DNA from: Roseiarcus sp963787135
Lineage (GTDB): Bacteria; Pseudomonadota; Alphaproteobacteria; Rhizobiales; Beijerinckiaceae
Assembly (NCBI GenBank): GCA_963787135.1
Contig: CAWBBW010000025.1
Span: 1-64,000, forward strand
DNA length: 64,000 nt
Reading direction: 5' to 3'
Every line of letters starts with the position of its first letter. Position 1 is the first letter of the stretch. Below the pieces are notes generated by a model. That model was not told the origin of the DNA. It searched no databases and saw only the letters and a list, made by a program, of their open reading frames with translations. Of the stretch, positions 9,037 to 17,660 are shown piece after piece. A program made the position numbers and the translations under genes.

Positions 9037-10863
9037 ATGGCAGGTCGGGTGAATCGAAGGGGCCTGATGCAGATTATCGCCGGGCTGCCGTTTGCGAACA
9101 GCTTCTGGCCGGGGTTGGAGGCTTCTGCGGCGGCTCAGCCATCTCCTCCCCGCGTCCGTCCCGGCGATCCGGGATGGCCGTCGGACGCGGAGTGGGCTGC
9201 GCTCTCGGGCGACGTCGGAGGGCGGCTTGTCAAGGTAAAGTCGCCGCTCGCCGCCTGCGTCGGGCAGACGGGCGAGGATTGCGCGACGCTGTTCGCGAAG
9301 GGGCTCAAAAACCCATATTTCATCGGCGACGAACCGGGCCTCACCCAGACGGTTGGCTGGGTCGGCGCCTGGACGTCGCAGCCGAGCGTCTACGCCGTCG
9401 CCGCCGAATCGGCGGCCGACGTCTCCGCCGCGGTGAACTTCGCGCGGACGCACAATCTGCGGCTCGTCGTGAAGGGCGGAGCCCACAGTTATCAGGGAAC
9501 CTCCAACGCGGCCGACTCGCTCCTCATCTGGACGCGGCGGATGAGCGCGATCACCCTGCACGACGCCTTCGTCGGCGCCGGATGCGACGGCAAAGCCGCG
9601 CCGCAGGCGGCCGTGTCGGTCGAAGCGGGCGCGATCTGGGGCCATGTCTATCAGGAGGTGATGGTCAAGGCGGGACGATATGCGCAGGGCGGCGGTTGTA
9701 TAACGGTTGGCGTCGCAGGCTTTCTCAACGGGGGCGGGTTCGGCAGCCTGTCGAAGCAATTCGGCATCGGCGCGGCCAGCCTCATCGAGGCCGAGGTCGT
9801 CACCGCCGATGGCGAGGTCCGGCTCGCCAACGCCTGCACGAATCCCGATCTCTTCTGGGCGCTGAAGGGCGGCGGTGGGGGATTCGGCGTCGTCACCCGC
9901 GTCACATTGCGCACGCATGTGCTGCCGGACACGATCGGCGCCGTCTTCGCGGCGATCCGTGCAAAGTCGGACGACGCCTGGCGCCGCCTGGTCGCGAAGA
10001 CGGTCGATTTCTATCACCAGGCGCTCTTCAATCCGCATTGGGGCGAGCAGCTTCGCTTTCAGCCCGGGAATGTTCTCGCGATCCAGATGGTCTTCCAGAA
10101 CCTCAGCCAGCCTGAGGCCGAGGCGCTGTGGCGCCCCTTCTTCGATTGGGTTGGCAGCGCGCCGCAGGACTTCGACATCGTCATGAAGCCCCAGATTTTT
10201 GCGGCGCCCGGACGGGTCTTCTGGGACCCGGCGGTGCTGCGGCGGGTTCCTGGCGCCGTCATCGCCGACGATCGTCCCGGAGCTCCCGAAGGCAACATCT
10301 TCTGGGCCGGCAATCTGGGCGAAACGGGCTGGCTCCTCTACGCCTATCAGTCCACCTGGCTCCCCGCCTCGCTCCTCCAAGCTGACCAGCGGGGTGCGCT
10401 GGTCGACGCGCTGATCGCGGCGGCAACTCACGCCGCTGTGGAACTGCACGTCAACAAGGGCCTCGCGGGCGGCCAGCCGGAGGCGATCGCCGCGGCGAAA
10501 GACACGCCGATGAACCCCGCCGTCACCGAGGCCTTCGCCCTCGCCATCATCGGCGCCAGCGCGCCGCCGGCCTACCCGGGCGTCCCCGGCCACGAGCCCG
10601 ACGAGGCGCAGGCGCAAACGCGCGCCGCCGCCGTGACCGCCGCGATGGACGAACTGCGCAAGCTTCTGCCGCGTCCGGCTTCGTATGTCTGGGAGACCGA
10701 CTATTTTCAGGCCAACTGGCAGGAGGCGTTCTGGGGCGACAACTACGCCCGGCTCCGCGTCATCAAGGCCAAATACGACCCCGCCGGGCTCTTCTTCGCC
10801 CATCACGCCGTCGGCAGCGAGGACTGGAGTCCGGACGGCTTCATCCGGCTGGACGGAAAGTGA
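9037..10863 (+). CDS. Exported FAD-dependent oxidase, berberine-bridge/PCMH family
   Basis: 608 aa. The N-terminus (NRRGLMQIIAGLPFANSF) looks like a Tat-type signal. A PCMH FAD-binding domain spans about residues 110-290 and a BBE C-terminal motif is present (YARLRVIKAKYDPAGLFF). His150 in KGGAHSY and Cys221 in GGGCITVGVAG sit where bicovalently flavinylated members attach FAD. Such enzymes oxidise sugars or oligosaccharides at C1, or alcohols or alkaloids, producing H2O2. The start at 9037 is preceded by gggagg. It follows the importer ATPase by 28 nt and may be the last gene of that operon. A decayed relative lies at 17276-17330. Confidence 0.88.
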   Translation: MAGRVNRRGLMQIIAGLPFANSFWPGLEASAAAQPSPPRVRPGDPGWPSDAEWAALSGDVGGRLVKVKSPLAACVGQTGEDCATLFAKGLKNPYFIGDEPGLTQTVGWVGAWTSQPSVYAVAAESAADVSAAVNFARTHNLRLVVKGGAHSYQGTSNAADSLLIWTRRMSAITLHDAFVGAGCDGKAAPQAAVSVEAGAIWGHVYQEVMVKAGRYAQGGGCITVGVAGFLNGGGFGSLSKQFGIGAASLIEAEVVTADGEVRLANACTNPDLFWALKGGGGGFGVVTRVTLRTHVLPDTIGAVFAAIRAKSDDAWRRLVAKTVDFYHQALFNPHWGEQLRFQPGNVLAIQMVFQNLSQPEAEALWRPFFDWVGSAPQDFDIVMKPQIFAAPGRVFWDPAVLRRVPGAVIADDRPGAPEGNIFWAGNLGETGWLLYAYQSTWLPASLLQADQRGALVDALIAAATHAAVELHVNKGLAGGQPEAIAAAKDTPMNPAVTEAFALAIIGASAPPAYPGVPGHEPDEAQAQTRAAAVTAAMDELRKLLPRPASYVWETDYFQANWQEAFWGDNYARLRVIKAKYDPAGLFFAHHAVGSEDWSPDGFIRLDGK

Positions 10864-10907
10864 CCGGGGAACAACGCGCCGCCCAAACGGCAGGCTGGCG
10901 GTCATAG

Positions 10908-10974
10908 ATCCAAGACATGGCGACGTCGGCCGAGTGTCCCGAAAGGGGCGGGTTCCGGTCCTCGTTTGCGCCGG
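10908..10974. repeat. Dispersed intergenic repeat, copy 1
   Basis: About 67 bp beginning gatccaagacatggcgac and containing aaggggcgggttccggt aligns with 22830-22897 at roughly 80% identity by eye. Both copies lie outside genes and have no coding signature. This copy sits 44 nt after the oxidase stop and about 170 nt before the sugar-binding-protein gene. Nature unknown; it may be a decayed mobile element or a small dispersed element. Confidence 0.5.
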
Positions 10975-11145
10975 GGGCACAGCGGGACCGGCGGCGCCGA
11001 TGGCGCGGTAACCGCCCTTGTCGGCATTCGGCGGGGGGAGTACAGTGGATGGAGGGAAAAGCTTTTCTCCATTTGCATTGCGATAAATGGAGGAGCTGCT
11101 TTCCTGCAAAGCCGGCCGTCAAAAGGTCGGCGCCGGGAGGAAATC

Positions 11146-12393
11146 ATGAGGACACGAACGACCTGCGTCGCGCTCGCCAGCCTGTTCCTTGGCGCGACCG
11201 CCCTGACCACCAGCGCCCTCGCCGACACGATGACGATGTGGGTGCGCGCAAGCGGCGCCAACGCGGCCGCGCATCTTGTTGATCTCTGGAACGCGAACCA
11301 CAAGGACAAGATCGAACTCACGACCATCCCCGACAATCAGATGGTCACCAAGCTCGCGACCGGCGTGCAGGCCGGCGAGGTTCCGGACCTAGTCTCGTTC
11401 GACCTCATCTACATGCCGGACTTCATGAAGGCCGGCTTCCTCGTCGACCTGACGAGCGACCTCAAGGCCGATCCGAACTACGCGGGCGTGGCCCAAGCCT
11501 ACAAGGACATCGCGACCTACGAGGGCAAGTTGTACGGCGCCGGCTTCACGCCCGACGTCTCGATCCTCGTCTGGAACAAGGACCTGTTCAAGAAGGCGGG
11601 GCTCGACCCGGAAAAGCCGCCGCAGACGATCGGCGAAATCCATGAGGACGCCAAGAAAATCCGTGCGCTCGGGCCGGACACCTACGGCTTCTACTTCTCG
11701 GGCGCCTGCCCAGGCTGCAATATTTTCGCCTCCTCGCCGATGATGGTGGCGGCGGGCTCGAAGATCCTGCCCGCCAACGGCAATGACGAAGCGTTGACCG
11801 GCGACGGCGTCAAGCAAGTGCTCGAGCATTACAAGGAGATGTGGAACGAGGGCCTCATCCCGAAGAGCGCGCAGGCCGACAACGGCTCGGATTTCACCAG
11901 CGTATTCAAGACGGGCAAGGTTGGCATCCAGGGCACCGGCGGCTTCCTCCTCTCCGAACTCAAGAAGGACGTGCCCGACCTCAATTTCGGCGTCACCTTC
12001 CTGCCGGGCGTCAAGGAGGGTCAGGTCTCCTCCTTCGTCGGCGGCGACGTCGTCGCCATCCCGAAGGGCTCGAAGCATGAAGCGCTCGCCAAGGATTTCA
12101 TTCACTGGGAGCTGACCGACGAAGCGCAGCTCGAGGGGCTCGCCAAGAACAATATCTTGCCCTCGCGCCCGGCGCTTGCCGACAACAAATACTTCGCCGC
12201 CGATCCGCGCGTCGTGGTGACCGCCAAGGCGCTTGGCGTCGGCTATGTGCCGTGGGTCTATCATTTCGCCGACATGGTCAATTCGGACTCGAGCCCCTGG
12301 ATCAACATGTACCAGCGCGCGATCTTCGACGGCGACGTCGACGGCGCCATCAAGGAGGCGAAGGAGAAGATGAAGGAGATCGCCGGCGAGTAA
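11146..12393 (+). CDS. CUT1 sugar ABC importer, substrate-binding protein (family 1)
   Basis: 415 aa with a Sec signal peptide (about residues 1-26, ending SALADT) and a family 1 solute-binding fold (MalE/UgpB-like). The N-terminal strand-loop FDLIYMPDFMKAGFLVDLT and the segment KTGKVGIQGTGGFLLSEL are typical. The ATG at 11146 is preceded by ggagg at 11136-11140. Two CUT1 permeases follow, then a LacI regulator and a GH127 arabinofuranosidase. An arabinose-containing oligosaccharide is therefore the most likely ligand (inference). Confidence 0.9.
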   Translation: MRTRTTCVALASLFLGATALTTSALADTMTMWVRASGANAAAHLVDLWNANHKDKIELTTIPDNQMVTKLATGVQAGEVPDLVSFDLIYMPDFMKAGFLVDLTSDLKADPNYAGVAQAYKDIATYEGKLYGAGFTPDVSILVWNKDLFKKAGLDPEKPPQTIGEIHEDAKKIRALGPDTYGFYFSGACPGCNIFASSPMMVAAGSKILPANGNDEALTGDGVKQVLEHYKEMWNEGLIPKSAQADNGSDFTSVFKTGKVGIQGTGGFLLSELKKDVPDLNFGVTFLPGVKEGQVSSFVGGDVVAIPKGSKHEALAKDFIHWELTDEAQLEGLAKNNILPSRPALADNKYFAADPRVVVTAKALGVGYVPWVYHFADMVNSDSSPWINMYQRAIFDGDVDGAIKEAKEKMKEIAGE

Positions 12394-12419
12394 AGGCTTC
12401 GCGGGCGAGCTCTAGAGCA

Positions 12420-13304
12420 ATGACGCCGCGTCCGGCGCGCTCTCGGCAATTACAGGGCTGGCTCTTCATGGCGCCCGCCCTGTTCTTCGTCGCCGTCTTC
12501 GTGCTTGTCCCGCTGGGTCAGGTCCTCGAAATGTCGACGACGGACAGGTCTCTGCTCGGCGGAGGCAGGTTCATCGGCTTCGCCAACTACTTGAGGATCT
12601 GGAACGATTCCAGCTTCTGGCGCGCGCTGAAATTCACCGTCGAGTACACGCTGGTGCTGACGCCGATCCTGATGGGCCTCGGCTTCGCGCTGGCGCTCTT
12701 GACCGCGGAGAATACAACTCTCCGGCGTGTCACGCGTACGATCGTGTTCTTGCCCGTGGTCATCGGGCTCTCGAGCTCTAGCCTGCTTTGGTTCTGGCTG
12801 CTCGACGAGCAGGTGGGCCTGTTCAACAAGCTTCTGATTGACCTGCACATCATCCGCGAGCCGATCGTCTGGTTTGTCACCGCCGATCTCGCCTTCTGGG
12901 CGGTGGTCATTTCGATCACCTGGAAGGTCGTCGGCTTCGGCATGGTGCTGTTCGTCTCCGGGATCCAGGCGGTCAATCCCGACATTCTCGAAGCGGCGGT
13001 GATGGACGGCGCCGGATACTGGAGCAGGGTTCGGCTGATTATCTTGCCGCTGACCCGGCGCGTGCTGCTGCTGACGACGCTCGTCAGTGCGATCGGATCG
13101 ATGCTGGCGTTCGATCAATTTTACATCATGACGTCCGGCGGCCCGCGAGGCCAGACTTTCACAGCCGTCTACTCGATCTACCAGAACTCGTTCGTATCGT
13201 TCAAGCTGGGTTACGGAGCGGCGCTGTCGATCGTGCTGACGCTCATCATCCTCGTCTTTTCGACCCTGCAAATCGTGGTGACCGCGAGGAGCGAGCCGTC
13301 ATGA
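12420..13304 (+). CDS. CUT1 sugar ABC permease (MalF/UgpA type)
   Basis: 294 aa, six predicted membrane helices. The EAA loop lies around residues 190-215 (NPDILEAAVMDGAGYWSRVR). The ATG at 12420 is 26 nt after the binding-protein stop. It overlaps the next permease by an ATGA junction at 13301-13304. No ATPase gene accompanies this importer; a shared MsmK/UgpC-type ATPase elsewhere is expected. Confidence 0.92.
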   Translation: MTPRPARSRQLQGWLFMAPALFFVAVFVLVPLGQVLEMSTTDRSLLGGGRFIGFANYLRIWNDSSFWRALKFTVEYTLVLTPILMGLGFALALLTAENTTLRRVTRTIVFLPVVIGLSSSSLLWFWLLDEQVGLFNKLLIDLHIIREPIVWFVTADLAFWAVVISITWKVVGFGMVLFVSGIQAVNPDILEAAVMDGAGYWSRVRLIILPLTRRVLLLTTLVSAIGSMLAFDQFYIMTSGGPRGQTFTAVYSIYQNSFVSFKLGYGAALSIVLTLIILVFSTLQIVVTARSEPS

Positions 13305-14188
13305 GCGCCGTCGCCCTCTCCACCGAAACAGCGGCGATCTCCGCCCCGCATGGCCGCCGTTTCGCGCCGGCAGTCCTTCTGACCGCCGCCGCCTGCCTCG
13401 CCGTCATGGCGATCATGAGCGCGCCGCTTGCGCTCTCTTTTCTCGCGTCGATCAAGACAACGGCCGACGCCTCCGCGTCGCCGCCGCATTACCTGCCGCA
13501 GGCGCTCAGCCTCGAGAACTACGTGAAGGTCATCGACTTCCAGGCGGGCCTCGCGACCTATGTCGGAAACTCGCTGATCGTCGCGCTGATGACGATCGCG
13601 GCCTGCGTCGTGCTGGCGGCGCCGGCCGGCTACGGGCTCGCGCGGTTCTCGATGCGCGGAAAGGAGATCGCGTTTCTCATTCTCCTCGCGCCGATCATGA
13701 TCCCTTATCAGGCGATCCTGACGCCGCTTTATCTCGACTTCGCGAAGGTCGGACTCGTCAATACGCATGCGGGGCTCGCGGTCGTTCACACCATCCTGCA
13801 ACTGCCCTTTTCAATCTATCTCATGCGAAACAGCTTCGAGGCCATCCCGCGTGAGATCGAGGAGGCGGCGATGGTCGACGGCTGCTCCGCCTGGCGGCGG
13901 CTGGCCTTCGTCTTTTTGCCGCTCGCGGTCCCGGCGCTGGTTACGGTGGCGCTGTTCGCCTTCATCAACTCCTGGAACGAGTTCCTCGCGGCGCTGATCT
14001 TCATGAGCCGGGAAACCTCGTTCACGGTGCCGATCATGCTCGTCAGCGTGCGCATCGGCCATCATGGCGCGGTCGACTGGGGCGCGCTGCAGGCGAGCGT
14101 GGTCATCTCGATCATCCCCTGCCTTGCAGTCTATTTGGCGCTTCAGCGCTACTACATGTCCGGGCTGCTCTCGGGCGCAGTCAAATGA
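13301..14188 (+). CDS. CUT1 sugar ABC permease (MalG/UgpE type)
   Basis: 295 aa, six membrane helices, C-terminal MalG-type EAA loop IPREIEEAAMVDGCSAWRRL and the usual end RYYMSGLLSGAVK. It is translationally coupled to the upstream permease (ATGA) and to the downstream LacI regulator (ATGA at 14185-14188). Confidence 0.93.
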   Translation: MSAVALSTETAAISAPHGRRFAPAVLLTAAACLAVMAIMSAPLALSFLASIKTTADASASPPHYLPQALSLENYVKVIDFQAGLATYVGNSLIVALMTIAACVVLAAPAGYGLARFSMRGKEIAFLILLAPIMIPYQAILTPLYLDFAKVGLVNTHAGLAVVHTILQLPFSIYLMRNSFEAIPREIEEAAMVDGCSAWRRLAFVFLPLAVPALVTVALFAFINSWNEFLAALIFMSRETSFTVPIMLVSVRIGHHGAVDWGALQASVVISIIPCLAVYLALQRYYMSGLLSGAVK

Positions 14189-15268
14189 ACGAGTTGAGCG
14201 ACGGCTTGCCGCCCGAGGCCGAGACGCTGCTGCAATCGACGCGGACCATCCGCGACGTCGCGCGCCGCGCCGGCGTCTCGATCGGAACCGCATCCAAGGC
14301 GCTGAACGCCAGCGGACGCCTCAGCGCAGAGACTCGCGCCCGGGTCCTGCGTGTCGCCGGGGAGATCGGCTACCGGCCCAACGACTTGGCGCACAGCCTC
14401 CACCGCGCGCGCTCGATGACGGTTGGAATTCTGTCGAACGACAGTTTTGGCCGCTTCACCTTTCCCATCGTCGAAGCGCTGGAGAGGAGCCTGTCAGATT
14501 CCGGGATCGCGGTCTTCATGTGCAATGCGACCGACGACCCCGAGCGCGAGCGCCGGCACATCGATCAATTGCTCGGCAAGCGCATTGACGGTCTTGTCGT
14601 CACCGCGCGCCGCACCGACCGGCGAGCGCCGATCGAGCCGGCGGTCGGCGGCGTGCCGGTCGTCTATGTATTCACGCACGTGGAGAGGCCGGACGCGCTC
14701 TGCACTCCTGCCCGACGACCAGGGCGGCGCCCAGCTCGCTGTCAGACACCTCGCCGCGCTCGGCCGCAAACGCATCGCCCATGTGACCGGCCCGGAACGC
14801 TTCGAGGCGGTGCGCCTGCGCGCGTCCGGCTATCGAGCCGCGCTCGCTGAGTTCGGACTGCCGGCGCGTGCGGGCGACTATCGCCCGGGACGCTGGTCGG
14901 AGGCCTGGGGCCGCGAGGCGGTCAGGGACCTATTCTCGAAAAGGCGCGGCGCGCCCGATGCGATCTTTTGCGGCAGCGATCAGATCGCACGCGGCGCTGT
15001 CGACGCCTTGCGGGAGATGGGTCTCGCCGTGCCGGTTGATGTGGCCGTGGTTGGCTTCGACAACTGGGACGTGATGGCGGAGGCCGCGCGGCCGCCGCTG
15101 ACCAGCGTCGACATGAACCTCGGCGCGCTCGGACGCGATGCGGGCGCATGTCTCCTCGACATGATGGGCGGCCGCTCCATCGCGGGCGTCCGCCGGCTGC
15201 CGTGTTCGCTCGTCGTGCGGGACTCGTGCGGCGCCGACAGGACCCAAGAGATCGAGAGGAAGGCATGA
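14185..15268 (+). pseudogene. LacI-family transcriptional regulator, single-base frameshift
   Basis: The N-terminal helix-turn-helix is intact (RTIRDVARRAGVSIGTASKA, then the hinge segment GYRPNDLAHSL). It is followed by a periplasmic-binding-like ligand domain. Around 14690-14712 one surplus base moves the frame: the first part breaks after VERPDALC and the second resumes at LPDDQGGAQLAVRHLAALG and runs to the normal C-terminus at 15268. Corrected length is about 360 aa. The gene is coupled by ATGA junctions to the permease before and the glycosidase after, so the regulator would control this operon if functional. The break may be a sequence error. Confidence 0.82.
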
Positions 15269-17175
15269 CGAAGCGCTCGTACTCACCCGTCCCCTTTTCC
15301 GAGGTTGCGGTGACCGGCCCGTTCTGGCGGGAGCGGCTCGATGTCGTTCTCGCGCGCACTATCCCGAGCCAACACGCCAGGCTCGCCGAGGCGCACATCC
15401 TCGAGGCGCTGAAGCTGCCCCAACCTCCGCCGCCGCTCTACATTCCCCGCAATTCGCATAACTTCACCATGCAGGTGTTCTGGGACTCGGACGTCGGCAA
15501 ATGGATCGAAGCGGCAAGCTACGCTTTGGCGCATCGGCGCGACCCGGACATCGAGGCCAAGGTGGACGCGATCGTCGACGATCTCGACCGCGCGCAGAGA
15601 CCCGACGGCTATCTCAACTCCTGGTACAACGGCCGCGAGCCCGACAAGCGCTGGACCAACCTTCGCGACAACCACGAACTCTACAACGCGGGCCATCTGC
15701 TCGAAGGCGCGATCGCATACTTTCGCGCTACCGGTCGCCGGCGGCTCCTCGACGTCATGGAGCGCTATGTCGACCACATCGCCGCGACTTTCGGCACGGC
15801 CCCGGGACAGAAGCGCGGCTATTGCGGTCACCAGGAAATCGAGCTTGCCCTCGTCAAGCTCTACCGCCTGACCGGCGACAAGCGGCGGCTCGATCTTGCT
15901 TCCTATTTCATCGACGAGCGCGGCCGCCAGCCGCACTATTTCACCGGGGAAGCGCTGGCGCGCGGCGACGATCCGGCCGACTATTGGGCGAAGACCTACG
16001 AGTATAACCAGTCGCACATTCCCGTGCGCGAGCAGACCCGGATGGTCGGGCATGCGGTGCGCGGCATGTATATGGCCTCCGCCATGGCCGACCTCGCCTT
16101 CGAGCGCGATGACGAGGCGCTCAAGCGCGCGTGCGAGGCGCTCTGGCGCGACGTCACCACGGCGCAGATGTACGTGACCGGGGGATTGGGCCCAAGCGAG
16201 ACCAACGAGGGCTTCACCGAACCCTACGACCTGCCTAACGAAAGCGCTTATGCGGAGACTTGCGCCGCGGTCGCGCTTGCGTTCTGGGCGCAACGGATGC
16301 TGCATCTCGATCTCGACGGGGCATACGCCGACGTGATGGAGCTTGCCCTCTACAACGGGGCGCTCAGCGGCCTCTCGCGCGAGGGAAGCCATTACTTCTA
16401 CGCCAACCCGCTCGAAAGCCGCGGCCAGCACAAGCGCTGGGCCTGGCACCTCTGTCCGTGCTGCACGATGAACGTCTCGCGGCTGGTCGCCTCGATCGCC
16501 GGCTACGCGATCTCGGCGAGCGAGTCGGGCGTCGCCTTCCACCTCTATGGCGGCTTCGAGACGACGGCGGAGATTGGCGGCGTCAAGGTCGCGCTCAGTG
16601 AGCGAAGCGACTATCCATGGCATGGCGGCGTCGAGATCAGGGTCGAGCCGGAGACCCCGATCGCTTTCGATCTGAAGCTGCGCATCCCCGGCTGGGCGCA
16701 CAGCGCCACAGTGGCGGTCAACGGGGCGCCGGTCGAGCTCGTTGTCGAGCGGGGCTACGCAAACATCCGCCGTCGCTGGAGCCGGGGCGACATTGTGACC
16801 CTCAATCTGCCCATGCCGCCCGAGCGCCTCTACGCCCATCCAAGGGTCCGCATGGACATCGGCCGGGTGGCGCTCAGGCGCGGCCCGCTGATCTATTGCG
16901 TGGAGGAAGCCGACAATCCCGGCGCCGCCGTCCAGAGCCTGACGCTGCCGCGCGCGGCGAGCCTTGAGGCGGAATGGCGGGCGGACGTCTTCGACGGCGC
17001 GATGACGCTGGTCGGCGAAGGCCGGCGGCTGGAGCCCGCTGACGCTCGCGGCGCGCTCTACACGCCAAGCCAGCCGCGCCTGAAGGCTGACAAGGTGACG
17101 GCTATCCCATACCACCTCTGGGCCAATCGTGAGCCGGGCTCGATGCAGGTGTGGATCGGCGAAACGGTCGAGTGA
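15265..17175 (+). CDS. Glycoside hydrolase family 127, beta-L-arabinofuranosidase
   Basis: 636 aa, no signal peptide, so intracellular. It reads as a GH127 enzyme of the HypBA1 type with an (alpha/alpha)6 barrel. Glu331 and Cys333 (AYAETCAAV) and the Cys cluster 397-400 (CPCCTMNVSRL) match the zinc-thiolate catalytic site, in which a Cys is the nucleophile. It would release L-arabinofuranose from beta-linked arabino-oligosaccharides after import. The start at 15265 overlaps the LacI stop (ATGA) and is preceded by gagagga. Confidence 0.9.
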   Translation: MTKRSYSPVPFSEVAVTGPFWRERLDVVLARTIPSQHARLAEAHILEALKLPQPPPPLYIPRNSHNFTMQVFWDSDVGKWIEAASYALAHRRDPDIEAKVDAIVDDLDRAQRPDGYLNSWYNGREPDKRWTNLRDNHELYNAGHLLEGAIAYFRATGRRRLLDVMERYVDHIAATFGTAPGQKRGYCGHQEIELALVKLYRLTGDKRRLDLASYFIDERGRQPHYFTGEALARGDDPADYWAKTYEYNQSHIPVREQTRMVGHAVRGMYMASAMADLAFERDDEALKRACEALWRDVTTAQMYVTGGLGPSETNEGFTEPYDLPNESAYAETCAAVALAFWAQRMLHLDLDGAYADVMELALYNGALSGLSREGSHYFYANPLESRGQHKRWAWHLCPCCTMNVSRLVASIAGYAISASESGVAFHLYGGFETTAEIGGVKVALSERSDYPWHGGVEIRVEPETPIAFDLKLRIPGWAHSATVAVNGAPVELVVERGYANIRRRWSRGDIVTLNLPMPPERLYAHPRVRMDIGRVALRRGPLIYCVEEADNPGAAVQSLTLPRAASLEAEWRADVFDGAMTLVGEGRRLEPADARGALYTPSQPRLKADKVTAIPYHLWANREPGSMQVWIGETVE

Positions 17176-17275
17176 GGCGATGCGGGCAAGGCGGCGATGG
17201 ATCGCGTCGATTGGATGAAGGGCGAGCGGGAGACGCCAGTCGCATTGCCCACGAGGAAGGAGATTCCCCGCAGCC

Positions 17276-17330
17276 CACAAGGGCATCGCGGGCGGCTGGC
17301 CGGAGGCGATCGCCGCGGCGAAAGACGCAC
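17276..17330 (+). pseudogene. Relic of a berberine-bridge-type FAD oxidase
   Basis: 17277-17327 matches 10454-10504 of the intact oxidase gene at about 47 of 51 bases. It encodes HKGIAGGWPEAIAAAKDA against NKGLAGGQPEAIAAAKDT, in the same strand sense. No reading frame extends to either side. This is what remains of a deleted second copy or a recombination scar. Confidence 0.6.
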
Positions 17331-17397
17331 AGCAGGAGTCCGCCCATAAGAGCCGTTCCCTGTCCCTACCTCAAGATCGTCCTTTACGAACGATCGG

Positions 17398-17504
17398 CAT
17401 ACGCGCACGCGCTTCCGCGTCAGCGGGTTCACGTCGGCGCGATCGTTGAGCGCGCGCGACACGGCGCCGATGTGAACGTCGAGTCGCAGAGAGAGTTCGC
17501 GAAT
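17398..17504 (-). pseudogene. Relic of a LacI-family regulator (DNA-binding domain only)
   Basis: On the minus strand the stretch IRELSLRLDVHIGAVSRALN, continuing DRADVNPLTRKRVRV, is a clear LacI helix-turn-helix. No ligand-binding domain follows. It differs in sequence from the LacI gene at 14185, so it is not simply a copy of that gene. It sits beside the oxidase relic, which suggests loss of a larger oxidase-plus-regulator segment here. Confidence 0.6.
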
Positions 17505-17660
17505 TCCAGCCAAAGCGATGCGGCATCCTCGGGCGGCCGCCGCCGCCTTCCAGCTGGCGCGTCTCAGATGCGCTTGGCTCGACAAGGCGGCGGACCGTCA
17601 CTAGAGTCGATGGCGTTCGCGGCCACAGCAAAAACCGCAAAACCCGGGAGTGAAACGTCG

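Larger units (their letters stand above)
17176..17660. other. Intergenic region, 485 bp, with decayed gene fragments
   Basis: No intact gene. Two relics can be recognised: a fragment of an FAD oxidase (+ strand, 17276-17330) and a LacI N-terminus (- strand, 17398-17504), each listed separately. The rest shows no similarity that I can name. The region separates the GH127 gene from the Gfo/Idh gene and must carry any promoter of the latter. Confidence 0.6.

Noticed and set aside
8953..17286. Very long antisense reading frames, for example minus-strand frames opposite the FAD oxidase (718 codons) and opposite GH127 (667 codons)
   Set aside because: They lie exactly opposite well-conserved genes, have Arg/Ala/Gly-rich composition without recognisable motifs, and arise from GC-rich codon bias. 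The same holds for the many frames opposite other genes in the window.
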